Shown here in pieces: positions 56,201 to 64,000 of a stretch of DNA of 64,000 nucleotides. A program made the position numbers and the translations under genes. This DNA comes from Saccharum officinarum (Eukaryota > Streptophyta > Magnoliopsida > Poales > Poaceae). How positions within the stretch are numbered: position 1 is the first letter of the stretch; each line of letters opens with the position of its first letter. The DNA lies in the NCBI GenBank assembly GCA_020631735.1, contig CM036160.1, forward strand, positions 4,200,407 through 4,264,406, read 5' to 3'. Below the pieces are notes generated by a model. That model made no database searches. It had not been told where the DNA came from and was given only the letters and a program-made list of their open reading frames with translations.

Positions 56201-56924
56201 CAATTGGCAAAACTGCAACACTCTTTACTGTTGCTTCATTACTATCAATGGTAGCACAAATTTGTTTGCATGCTGATGAACAGACTCCACTTCTTTTTCT
56301 CTTGCTTCCAGACGGATTCACACCATTCTTTGTTGGTATGCCAAGCAACCTGATCAGCTTCTTCTTTTCCTCATCACGACCAAAAATCTTTGCCTCAGTG
56401 GGGAAAGAGGTGGTCTCAGGCCTAAATGATTTGTCAAACCGTGGAACTGCTTTAAGTAAGCCCATTTTCTCAAGCTGGCCTGAAAGATGATTGAGCCTCT
56501 TCTGGATATTAGTCACATTGTTGAAGCTACCTTGAGTGACACTGTGAAAGAAGTGAATGACTGGCTCCACTGAGATCACATTACCCTCTACTGAAACCTT
56601 TGTCTCGTACCATCTGAACTCATCTAGAAGGTCTTCCGCATCATACACTGCATCTTTGAGCCTTGAAAGGAGTTCAGCCACATAATAATCATGGATCCTC
56701 CACTCGGCTCGATCAATGAGGTTGTATATTGCTGGTAGAGTATCACTAAGGCATTGAAGGTCACCCTGTAGATGCCGCACATCTTCTCGAAGTTCTTCCT
56801 TTTGTGTTTCATTCAGCTGGGAGTTTAGAGATGAAATGGCCGATTTAACCCACTGGAACAAATTGGCGCACTCATTGAGGACACTGAAGACTCCAATGAC
56901 CTTGGGTATGTTGACTATGCTCAT
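53211..56924 (-). CDS. CC-NB-ARC-LRR disease-resistance protein NLR2, intact
   Basis: One uninterrupted 1237-codon ORF. Residues 1-110 form an Rx-type coiled coil (AVYDAEDLLDEFRWYE, an EDVID-like position). A basic Ser/Cys-rich linker (about 204-235, with KRKR) precedes the NB-ARC: P-loop GIGGVGKTT 243-251, RNBS-A FDLIIWICISDDFD, kinase-2 FLLVLDDMW 317-325, RNBS-B MMLVTTRS, GSPLAAKTLG 410-419, CFSFCAVYPKDY 467-478 and the MHD position IHDLMHDMAQ 526-535. The remainder, to 1237, is LRR and includes a tandem 157-residue duplication (about 764-1077). All nucleotide-binding residues are present, so a functional immune receptor is plausible. The start is fixed by alignment with NLR1. Length is normal for the class. 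K2 lies downstream on the same strand, beyond several transposons. The effector recognised is unknown. Confidence 0.95.
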   Translation of the reverse strand: MSIVNIPKVIGVFSVLNECANLFQWVKSAISSLNSQLNETQKEELREDVRHLQGDLQCLSDTLPAIYNLIDRAEWRIHDYYVAELLSRLKDAVYDAEDLLDEFRWYETKVSVEGNVISVEPVIHFFHSVTQGSFNNVTNIQKRLNHLSGQLEKMGLLKAVPRFDKSFRPETTSFPTEAKIFGRDEEKKKLIRLLGIPTKNGVNPSGSKRKRSGVCSSACKQICATIDSNEATVKSVAVLPIVGIGGVGKTTLAQDICNHLKVKRHFDLIIWICISDDFDVKRLTKEAIEQSCGEVPKNDNLNVLQGALANSLNTRRFLLVLDDMWNENQLDWKRFCAPFRNVLQGSMMLVTTRSPKVADVVRTMDPFPLEGLNEDVLWNFFKLCAFGSDSSNNYPELERIGEKILPKLKGSPLAAKTLGRLLGMSLDLAHWERILKSQLWELGQEETDILPALRLSYMYLPFHLKRCFSFCAVYPKDYNFRKKDLAEIWTAECLVEHQHTGDQYFEELAHLSFFQKYPRSKEKYVIHDLMHDMAQLVSKDECFIVKDTKDIPKIPQNVRHMLVLKGGDVKCSDLLSLCKHKKVRTLLCDLSLKSKTGNTVMEKWCAELLCMRVMVCSSISKWGLPDSLSNMKHLRYLKILDSSLCKNLPSEFCCLYNMQIFYATKWCIDDIPSGFVKLINLQKFESEKYRFHHEGATNKEQRRQFKFINYNGESPPRGFHAQNMPDITSLELVAWENVKSISSSMNSEQNYRYNSKDCTFSSLTDVVIDHCQKLSSLDQFLQPGYVPIIRKIVISGCERLESIPVERFDILRSLEELRVSNCPMIKSERLFAPSLRELYLEDSGNLGYNIECSSLTILHLSYYPPESIELQLWNLPLLQELKISFSPSLTVITSDSEPMSSDIFHGEARSRTIDNTFLSLTDVDIRKCPNLSSLEQFLQPAYVPIIKKIHIFHCGSLESVPTDSFGDLHFLEVLTVTECQQIKSRCLFAPSVKELYLTNSGNLGYNIECSSLTILQLTEYPLESIELQMWKLPLLQELRISCCPSLTIIRDSEPISTDLSHAGARSRVGKFPLLTHLTISFCKELKTIDDLLDLPAITRCDLLSFPANRLGSFPRLKDLDISGCPSLNWQSGMLLPSSLQNLELSSCGDFSAWFPSCLEKLTSLKLLRICYSASILSVPGNLWRSNLKSLKGLKFHGCSKLKSIGGPDAILHIRALWIDDCPELKEVDQPLMKGSLL
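53715..54656 (-). repeat. Tandem 471-bp duplication in the NLR2 LRR region
   Basis: Anchors repeat exactly 471 bp apart: GGCACATAASCTGGTTG at 54565 and 54094, TCAGTTAGGGACRAGAAGGT at 54631 and 54160, and CACTCAATGTTGTATCCGAG at about 54369 and 53898. The unit is in frame (157 codons). NLR1 has one copy. Confidence 0.92.
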
Positions 56925-58600
56925 ATTTACGCAACTCTGAAGATTGTTCGTGCTCTGTCCTGGACAAACAGTGGACGCATGTATTGATCATTAGAGAAGT
57001 AGGAGTATATCTTGGTTAGAGTTTTTTAATTAACAATATTGTAAATGGTATAATTATGATAATGCCATTAATATGGTAAGTAGTATTTGTCACGTTTTGT
57101 ACCCTATAAAAAGAAAATGCTGTCCCTGAAGCTTATGTACAGATGAATATTTCCTCCTGATCGAGATCAGGGAAGAGGATGCATAATGAATATGACAAAT
57201 GAAGTTTTGACATGCTACTGAATTGGTTAAAACAGAGAATAGTTGGCGAAATAGTTGTGCACCTTTAACAGGAAAAATTGTAGTAAATAACAACTTTAAA
57301 ATAGCAAACAAATACACAACACGATGGGATGTATGCCTGATGTTTGTCCATGTGTTGCTTGATTACCTTTTTTTCGTGCCTCGTTTCAATCAAGTGCTGA
57401 CTGCGAAGTGTCCCCTGTGCTCGATGAGCACCAGGTCGTCTGATTCGCGACTTGCTAGAAGCGCGTGCACGCTAGTTCACCACCTGTGGTTTGTAGGGAG
57501 AAAAATCAAATAACTTGCAAAGATGAAAGGAAAGCAGAGATGCCGAAGCAAGAGAGTTGATGGCTTACAGGCTCGATCGCAGCTGGGATGGGATTTACAT
57601 GCATGTTACTTCAATGGTTCCTTGTGCTTCAACACTTGCTGTGAGCTCGCCCACGCACCTGCCGCTTACTGGCTACGTGCGAGAGAAGAGAATGAGAGCA
57701 GCGGGGCTTACTGGCTATGTCTCTGAACTCTCTCACATTTGGAGGCTTCAATTCATGCATGTCATCTTCCTGGCTAGATTCTCTCTCCCTTGTATGCTGT
57801 TTCATCAGTTTCTCCGTCCGTTGTCTCCATGTTGAAGACCAGCTTTGCTAGGTCCACCCACCGCCGGCCTGGTGCATCGAAAATTATAACTAGAACAGAG
57901 GCCAGCTCAAACAAAGTTGGCACATCTCAGACTGCAACGCGGAGGGCTCGTCCTGAGTCCTGACATTATTATACTACTATATATTGGCATGTTGCTGCCA
58001 CCAGCACACAAAGCTCTCCGATCCGAACAACACGGGGATGGGTTACAGAGTGTCTCCGAACATGTATCTATCTATCTATCATCTACCATACACTGCCACG
58101 CCAGGCCCCCTGAAGGTCATTTCTTCTTCTTCTTCTTTCCGAACCGGCACAAATTTCTTCAGATCAAACCTCCTTTTCTGACAACCTGTTCAATCATTGG
58201 TAGGATCGGAGTACTACAGTTCAGGTCATGAAAAACTGACAATACATATAGCTTTTTCTCCTCCGCAGCAGACGCAGCAGAAATAATAGATCCATTGAGG
58301 CACTGAACCCACTCATGATGACACGAACAGGACAACATCTGGAACTTGAGATCACAGGCCCATACAGGGAATTATGATGGGCAATCTGTATCTACTGATG
58401 GTCGGTCCACAAACGTTGACAGTACACAGCTCAAGCCTGGCTCGGAGGAAGCTACAAAATGCCACGATCGACCCCAATTCCAACCAAATATATACTGCAG
58501 CATGCATTGCATGATCGTTCTTGGTTGCCAAAAAATAAAGGTCATAACCATAGACGACATCAACCCTAAATGAAGATGCACCTGTGCATTATAAGGAAAC
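56925..58600 (-). other. 5' flank of NLR2
   Basis: 56925-57115 matches the NLR1 5' flank. 57235-57700 matches the K2 5' flank and includes the ~170-bp module. 58350-58580 matches 6400-6600. These shared blocks are the likely promoter and leader of the cluster genes. ORFs here are not conserved as proteins between copies and were left out. CTT-rich microsatellite-like sequence lies near 58120-58140. Confidence 0.6.
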
Positions 58601-59299
58601 CAAGAACCCCTAATTAAACTATTTCGTGATTCTTAGGCAGGTCCCAACACTAATTAAGAAGGCAATTTACTACATATCTTGTCCCTAACTTAGTATTTAA
58701 GTACCCAAATTCCATTACAACAAAACAATCACACGCTATAGCCAGGGTGCTAACGTGGCGCTCTAGCGTGCAAGTCCACATGTGGTCCAGAAAGCAGCAA
58801 CTCATTTCTTGTCTCCTCTCTTCCTCGTGTCTCTCCCTCACAATTATCATCATACTCCAATGCCATCAGAATTTATAACCATCCCTTATATACTATTGAA
58901 AACTATGACTTCCCTTCATTACCGTTGAAACTGAATTTTTATATCCTTTACAAGACATTGCCGTCATTTCTACCCAGAAGATCTTTCACGAACTACCAGT
59001 TCTACCCCTCTAGCCATATTACAACCTTTATCCAGACACGCATGCCATTCAATGAGATTTTTTTTTGAATTGCACGTGGTAGCGTTGGCTGAAGTGAGTG
59101 GCGGTGGAGGGCTTGAGCGCAGTGCAAGCAACAGAGCACATGTCAGCCCGCAGCGTTGGAGACGTGGGCACACAATGCAAGGGGCATGGCCCGACAGCGA
59201 GTGCAATGTGAGCGGCTGAATTGAGATGGGGCTGACAAAACCGGTACGCCGTTTTTCCTGGTGTTGCGCCAAATAGCGTCCAAATTTATTTAAATGACT
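58601..59299. other. No gene identified
   Basis: Mixed AT-rich and moderately GC-rich sequence; short ORFs without domains. Nothing further seen. Confidence 0.5.
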
Positions 59300-59763
59300 A
59301 ATTTACTACTTCCCAGTGCTGAAGTTGATAAAAGTGTTTGGTGGGCTCTATAGTTAAGTATATTTTGCTCAATGATGAATTGTATCGAAGAGAACTGTTG
59401 AAGATTTGTTGCTTAGGTGTTTAGATTCTGATCAAGCAAGAGTTGCTTCGGCGTCCATGGTACACATCAATCAACTCACCAAATGAAGTGGTTGCTACAT
59501 CGGGCTGGATTCTAATGGCCCACTATGATTGCCGATTGTTTTTGCTACTACAAAGGGTGCAAGGAGTGCCAACGGTTTGGTACTATTCATAGTGATGTAT
59601 ACGTGGCCATTTTGGAGGATCGATGGGGGCACCCCCTGTCCCCAAATGGATATTTATCACTTCAAGTTGGTGCTACATATTACTTTACAAAGTGTACTAA
59701 AGTTGTACCTTTGGAAAATATAACACACGAGGAGGTAATTGAGTTCATCACTAAGGTTATATA
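59300..59763 (+). pseudogene. Ty3/gypsy pol fragment (end of RNase H region and integrase start)
   Basis: In shifting frames one reads DSDQARVA, then MIADCFCYYKGCKECQRFG (the CC half of the integrase zinc-binding domain) and ATYYFTKCTKVVPLENITHE EVIEFITKV (integrase core, with D and W substitutions). Stops and frameshifts are frequent, and the expected core segment between the two motifs is shortened. This is old debris of a gypsy element. Confidence 0.75.
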
Positions 59764-60580
59764 GCTAACCTGTTGGTCAGCCTTGCTGATGAGGACATTG
59801 CACCTATGGATATGCCCATGAAAGTGAAAGACAAGGTGAGCCCGTTCCTTTGTTTGAACAACGACATAAGTAAGAATTTGTTGCTACCTAATGTTATTGC
59901 TTTCAATATGCTTAGGAACAATGATGATGTAAATTTTGGGAAAGACACTTCCTATGGCCTCTACAATAGATGGGACATGGATACAACATGCACAAGATCG
60001 ATCATGGAGTGCAAGCTCATCAAAGCCCAACATTCGGTTCGTCGGCAGCCCGGTAATGCTTCATTGGGAAGGCCATAACCCATCCGTATAGGGTGCGACT
60101 GAGGTCAATGAGCACTTGATGGAAAGATTGTTTGATAAGCTTTCAAATAGATCTGATCCCACCTCAATATCACATCAGCAAGGCCTCAAATCATCAACAC
60201 ATCCTGTCATTTCTGTCATGAGCTACGTCGTCATCATGGGCTTGTTATTCATCCTTGGGACCCTAGACCAAGTGGGAGCATGCCCCAAGGTGATGGAGAA
60301 CACACCAAGGAAGCCCTTGGATGTCCTCCTCTTTGGCCACCTTCTTAGGAGGCCAGCAAGGGTATCCAAGCCAAGTCGGAGGCCTAGTCTAACTCGAGTT
60401 TGAGTTTGTCTCAGCCTTCAGGACCAGTCTGCAATAAAACGAATGCCCAAGATGCATCTTGACTCTGTTTTTGAGTTGGAAAGCTAATTTCATAAGCTAA
60501 CCAATGTCTTTGGTTTGAGATCCAAATTACATCTAAGCCAACAGGAATCATTGAAATAAGCCAGTGTCCAGAACCTGTCA
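59764..60580 (+). other. Probable gypsy remnant, no intact gene
   Basis: Follows the integrase fragment without a clear boundary. ORFs at 59773-60078 and 60116-60403 show no recognisable domain; they may be 3' internal sequence of the same element. Confidence 0.4.
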
Positions 60581-61010
60581 GGGTGTTATGTCACCATCTT
60601 TGGTCCGTTGGGCCGTGTATCGTATTTGAGCCCGTTAGGAGGGGCGCGTACAGGGGGAGCGACAACCCTTAGACCTTATAATCAGTCGCTGCCGCCATCA
60701 TTAGGGTTCGGGTTTTGCTTTAGATTAATCTGTCTTTGAACAGTCACCGTTATCGGTTTGTGAAACCCCATGTTAAGATCTTAATCATGCATATGCAAAT
60801 TGTTACTTTACTTGAGTTGCATTTTATTTTGTTCTTGATTGTGTTCTTCAATTCGCAGCAGGGATTAGCTTTCTTGGCAAGGTCAACTAGATTGTGACAC
60901 GGTTGATAACCAGAGGAGAGGTGGTGCTAAGGTTGCAGGGTTTGGGTCTTCGTGATCTGAAGCCAGATCGGTGTGTCGCTCTCTGACCAAATCGATAGTT
61001 ATCTTGAATC
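60580..61010 (+). repeat. LTR-like sequence of the gypsy remnant
   Basis: A stretch from about TGTTATGTCACCATC (60585), through TTAGACCTTATAATCAG and TTAATCATGCATATGCAAATT, to GTGATCTGAAGCCAGATCGG. It has the composition of a grass gypsy LTR (CTTATAA promoter-like box, GATTCGCAG-like junction). No second copy is in the window, so this rests on resemblance. Confidence 0.4.
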
Positions 61011-61657
61011 TGATGAAAGATTGGAAACCCCATCTTCATCACTCGCTATCTTTTACCTCCCTCGCTGCATGTTTAGGTGGTGTAGGTCGATGGACCCATG
61101 AGGTTGAGTGGTGTGGATTTACAAGAGGGAGAGGGGGAGGAGGACGAGGACGTGTAGAGACATATGGTTGCTGAGCATGCCACGCGATGGTGGTGGCAAT
61201 GCATGGAGGCTCACCACCGCACTACGCACACCATGGACAGTGTTGCGCTGTTGGGTGACGGGAGGAACTGGTGCTCGGCTTAGACCTCATCCACCACCGC
61301 GACCACTCTGGGTCTGTGCCTAGCCCGTGATGGAAAACAGTGTTAGAGGAGATGGTGGTTAGAGATAGGAGGAAGAGGAAGAGGAAGAGAAGTAGAGGGA
61401 GGGGATAAGGGTCAGGGAAGGATACATGAGAGTACATCCTATTTTTTGTGGGCCCACAAGTAAGTCACTTCAAGGGACTAATTTCTTTATGAAAACTATA
61501 TTGGATCATGGCACACTTGTCATTCAGTTGTAACTCAAAACCTATGTACAAGAAATGTTTGGAAAATTATATGCCACCAAATTGTTGCACACCAAACACT
61601 TATATATATAATAGTTAAATTCATTTGTTTCTACTGGCAAAATGTTACTCAATTTTT
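61011..61657. other. No gene identified
   Basis: Contains purine-rich GGAGGA/GAAGAG stretches (61120-61150, 61365-61410). The ORF at 61108-61323 is low-complexity. AT-rich after 61440. Confidence 0.5.
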
Positions 61658-61859
61658 ATGCCCTGTTTGACATGACTCCAAATGACTTTGGCTCCTTGCT
61701 ACAATGAATGGAAGACCCGAACCTGGTGAAGCCAAAAAAAAAAGTAGCTTAATTAGCTCCTAGTTCATTTTGAGAGGCGGAGAGGTTAAAATGACTCTTT
61801 TGTAATAGTGCACAGAGGAGCTGGACCCGAAGCCAATAGGAGCTCCACCAAATGGGGCC
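61658..61859. mobile_element. Tourist-type MITE, different family
   Basis: 202 bp from TGCCCTGTTTGAC to CCAAATGGGGCC, imperfect inverted ends, flanked by TTA (61655-61657 and 61860-61862). The interior (GACTTTGGCTCC, GGAGCTCC) differs from the 15.3-kb family. Confidence 0.65.
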
Positions 61860-61862
61860 TTA

Positions 61863-62199
61863 GTTCCATAGAAAATTAGCATACCTGATAAAACAAACCA
61901 TAGTCAAAAGATCACTATAGAAATAGAGAGATGGTTTGTGGTGATAACACCATGGTTAACTCCAGTAAACCAGGGTGGACGGCGGGTTGATTTCCAAAGA
62001 ACGGTGTTTTTATAAAACATGTAGAGACGCGTGTCCACTCAGGAATGAGCCACGATCCCGTGGTGCCTAACACAACAGTTTTGAGACCAAAAAGGAACCT
62101 CCTCCCACCCTTTGGTTAGTTTTGTTAGGAATTTAGGCAATTTCATGTTAAAATTAATCTAGAAAAATAATAACAAATTTGTGATGACAAATATGTGCA
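61863..62199. other. No gene identified
   Basis: AT-rich spacer between the MITE and the unidentified minus-strand fragment. Confidence 0.5.
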
Positions 62200-62660
62200 C
62201 GTGTGTGATTTTACTACTACTCAGATTAGCAGCAAATATGTTGATGAACACCATACTGATCATGGCGAAAAAGAGATTGAACTTAACCAATTTGAGAATA
62301 GAGATGTACCCTGCGTAGGAACCCATGCTCAAGGCACCGGTGGCTCCAGACCCACTCATGGTGAGTTGCTCGAAGTCGTGGACCACAGTCAATGCAGGAA
62401 GATGTATGCCGTGCCATCCCTCGAACGTCCACTGGCAAGTAGACGAAATTGATCCGAGGAAGAAAGGGCACCACCAGGAAGGAGATGTAGACGTTCCGAT
62501 GAAGAAGAAGATGGCGAGCAGTCACGGAGACGCTCCCTAGAAACCTGATCACCCGCACACACCCGAGCAGGTGTCCCGATACGAACGCCGATTCCAGAGG
62601 CTTGCTCTCCCAAAGCTCTGTGCGCGCAGAGGATGGGACAGGGAGTACTCAGATGCAACT
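62200..62660 (-). pseudogene. Unidentified gene fragment with a hydrophobic segment
   Basis: A minus-strand GC-rich stretch. One frame reads ALTVVHDFEQLTMSGSGATG, followed by a ~25-residue hydrophobic segment (FNLFFAMISMVFINIFAA) that could span a membrane. An overlapping frame (62283-62558) is also open. I do not recognise the family, and neither frame has a complete start-to-stop structure with clear splice sites. Could be an exon of a membrane protein gene or a captured fragment. Confidence 0.3.
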
Positions 62661-63349
62661 CGATAGGAGGAAGGAGTGGTATGGTGTGTAAAGCAACCGG
62701 GAGACGGGAGGAAAGGTAATGCCAGAGAGATGAGCGAGACGAATCAATCGAAGTGATTACGAGTAATCACCACCATAGTGGATGGTAACTGACCTGTAAG
62801 TAACTCCTCATTAATCGCATTTGTATCCCTTCTTCTTCCTTAGCTAGCCCAAGTGGCAAAACCAGCCTGCGCTCGTGCACGACACGCACGCAACACATTG
62901 CTCGCCACGCTACGGCTCGGCTCGGCTTGGCGGTGGCGCACGCGCGTGGCATGCCTTTAGCCTCTTTCAACATCTCTATAAGTGCACACGTGTGTATCCC
63001 ATTTAAGTTGAGTCAACAATCAATCAAAATCCCATATGGGACTAAAGCTATATTGTACCACAGCATTTAATATGGGTCTAGAATTAATTGATTTATTAAA
63101 TAAAATATGGACCTAAACCCATATAATATTCAATAGGTTTTAACCCTCAAAGGACATCGTCCTACGCCTTTGATCTATGTCTTCTTTGGTCAAAGAGGCT
63201 ACATCTGCACTGCCCTCCAAGCTGAGTGTGCGCCGCGCTTCTGAGCCAGAGAGACGAGCATATATTAGTCGGGACAGAGTGCAGAATCATTGCCATGGCA
63301 AGCCCACATCTGTCTCGATAGAGTCCTAGAGTCTAGCCACCTTAAGGTT
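62661..63349. other. No gene identified
   Basis: AT-rich to neutral sequence with no supported ORF. Confidence 0.5.
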
Positions 63350-63592
63350 GACCTTCATCAACAGGGCCCACTCCTAGTAGTTCGTTGGTTGGACGACGGG
63401 GACAACTAGCCCATCGGCACCGGCACCTTTGTCGTTATAGTTTCATGTAATTACAACCTCGTGCGAGTGCGTAAGGGTGTGGGGTACGATTTTCGGTAAT
63501 CTTCGGATTACCGTGAGTTCACCCTGTGTGTAACAAAAACTCCTTTATTCTGCTTAATGAAATATGTGCTATAGCACGTTCTCGAAAAAAAA
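63350..63592 (+). mobile_element. LINE 3'-end fragment
   Basis: Ends CCTTTATTCTGCTTAATGAA, ATATGTGCTATAGCACG, TTCTCGAAAAAAAAA, the typical plant L1 3' UTR end with an A tail at 63584-63592. The left limit and target duplication were not found. It belongs to a different subfamily from the LINE at 26975-32194, whose end is GTGACCTTC plus A tail. Confidence 0.55.
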
Positions 63593-64000
63593 AGCATTGG
63601 TTACCGGACAGAGCCGCTCGCCTCCTTGATAACGCGCTCGATTACCTCAACGTCCGCGACTAGGAGTGGGTGATGCTGACACCCGACAACGCAGGTGTAG
63701 CAATGGCAAGTGCCACCACCAGGGACCAGAACGGAGCGCACTGAGTGGACAAACATGGCGTCCAGGATTGGTTACAACTTTGATGGCAAAAGTCGAAGAT
63801 GACCGGCAACTTTCGATCACCGGCAACCTTCCGTTTTCCATAGTTTTGTTTCTTTTCTAGCCCACCTCCGATGTTTCTGTTCCGTGATCTTTTTTTTCTT
63901 ACAATGGAGGAGTATCTTATGTTTTCTTATAATAATAAAATAAATAATAGATTTCTTTTAAAAGAAAAGACGGGAGCTCTACCTTTCAATTAAGTAAGAA
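63593..64000. other. No gene identified
   Basis: A short open stretch (63666-63860) of mixed composition follows the LINE tail, then AT-rich sequence to the window end. No recognised domain. Confidence 0.45.

Noticed and set aside
59773..60078. 101-aa ORF as a gene
   Set aside because: No domain, sits in gypsy debris between frameshifted fragments.

Overview
The window is plant nuclear DNA, most likely from a panicoid grass (Sorghum, Saccharum or Miscanthus type). The reasons are a CC-NB-ARC-LRR resistance-gene family, grass-type Tourist, CACTA and Helitron elements, AT-rich introns with GT/AG borders, and a high density of nested retrotransposons. There is no bacterial or viral gene organisation.

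The backbone is a small disease-resistance cluster, all on the minus strand, in which NLR genes alternate with genes for a Pelle/IRAK-type protein kinase. Reading 5' to 3' on the minus strand the order is NLR2 (56.9-53.2 kb, intact, 1237 aa), kinase K2 (43.7-32.5 kb, broken), NLR1 (32.3-19.0 kb, broken) and kinase K1 (5.4-3.6 kb, broken). The two NLRs and the two kinases are paralogues. Flanking sequence is also shared: 17.7-19.0 kb matches 50.6-53.2 kb, and 5.5-6.05 kb matches 43.7-44.4 kb. A tandem duplication of an NLR-plus-kinase unit is therefore the simplest reading. Only NLR2 looks able to encode a full protein.

Most of the remaining sequence is transposons that arrived after the duplication, because the sister copy preserves the empty site. 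NLR1 is split by a 5'-truncated L1 LINE (26975-32194) and a Ty1/copia element (20118-24921, TSD GTGTC). A hAT element (33741-43120, 8-bp TSD) sits in the second intron of K2 and itself carries a 5307-bp solo LTR (35674-40980, TSD GTAAG). A non-autonomous CACTA (51745-53122, TSD TAT) lies just downstream of NLR2.

Between K1 and NLR1 lie a tandem Tourist pair; a non-autonomous LTR retrotransposon (about 7.1-10.0 kb) carrying pieces of nitrate reductase and an antisense AP2/ERF domain; and a Helitron (10116-14949) with captured exons. The Helitron was invaded by a 2-kb L1-mobilised element containing a ~103-bp minisatellite. Further Tourist elements and an AT-rich repeat field follow. Between K2 and NLR2 lie three more Tourist elements, a Stowaway-like element, a CACTA remnant and a MULE-like element. 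The left edge (1-3.3 kb) is another decayed hAT transposase gene. The right edge (58.6-64 kb) holds gypsy debris, a Tourist MITE, an unidentified gene fragment and a LINE 3' end.

All calls come from reading the sequence and its translations by eye; no database search was run. Family names rest on recognised motifs, and boundaries marked by target-site duplications are the firmest.
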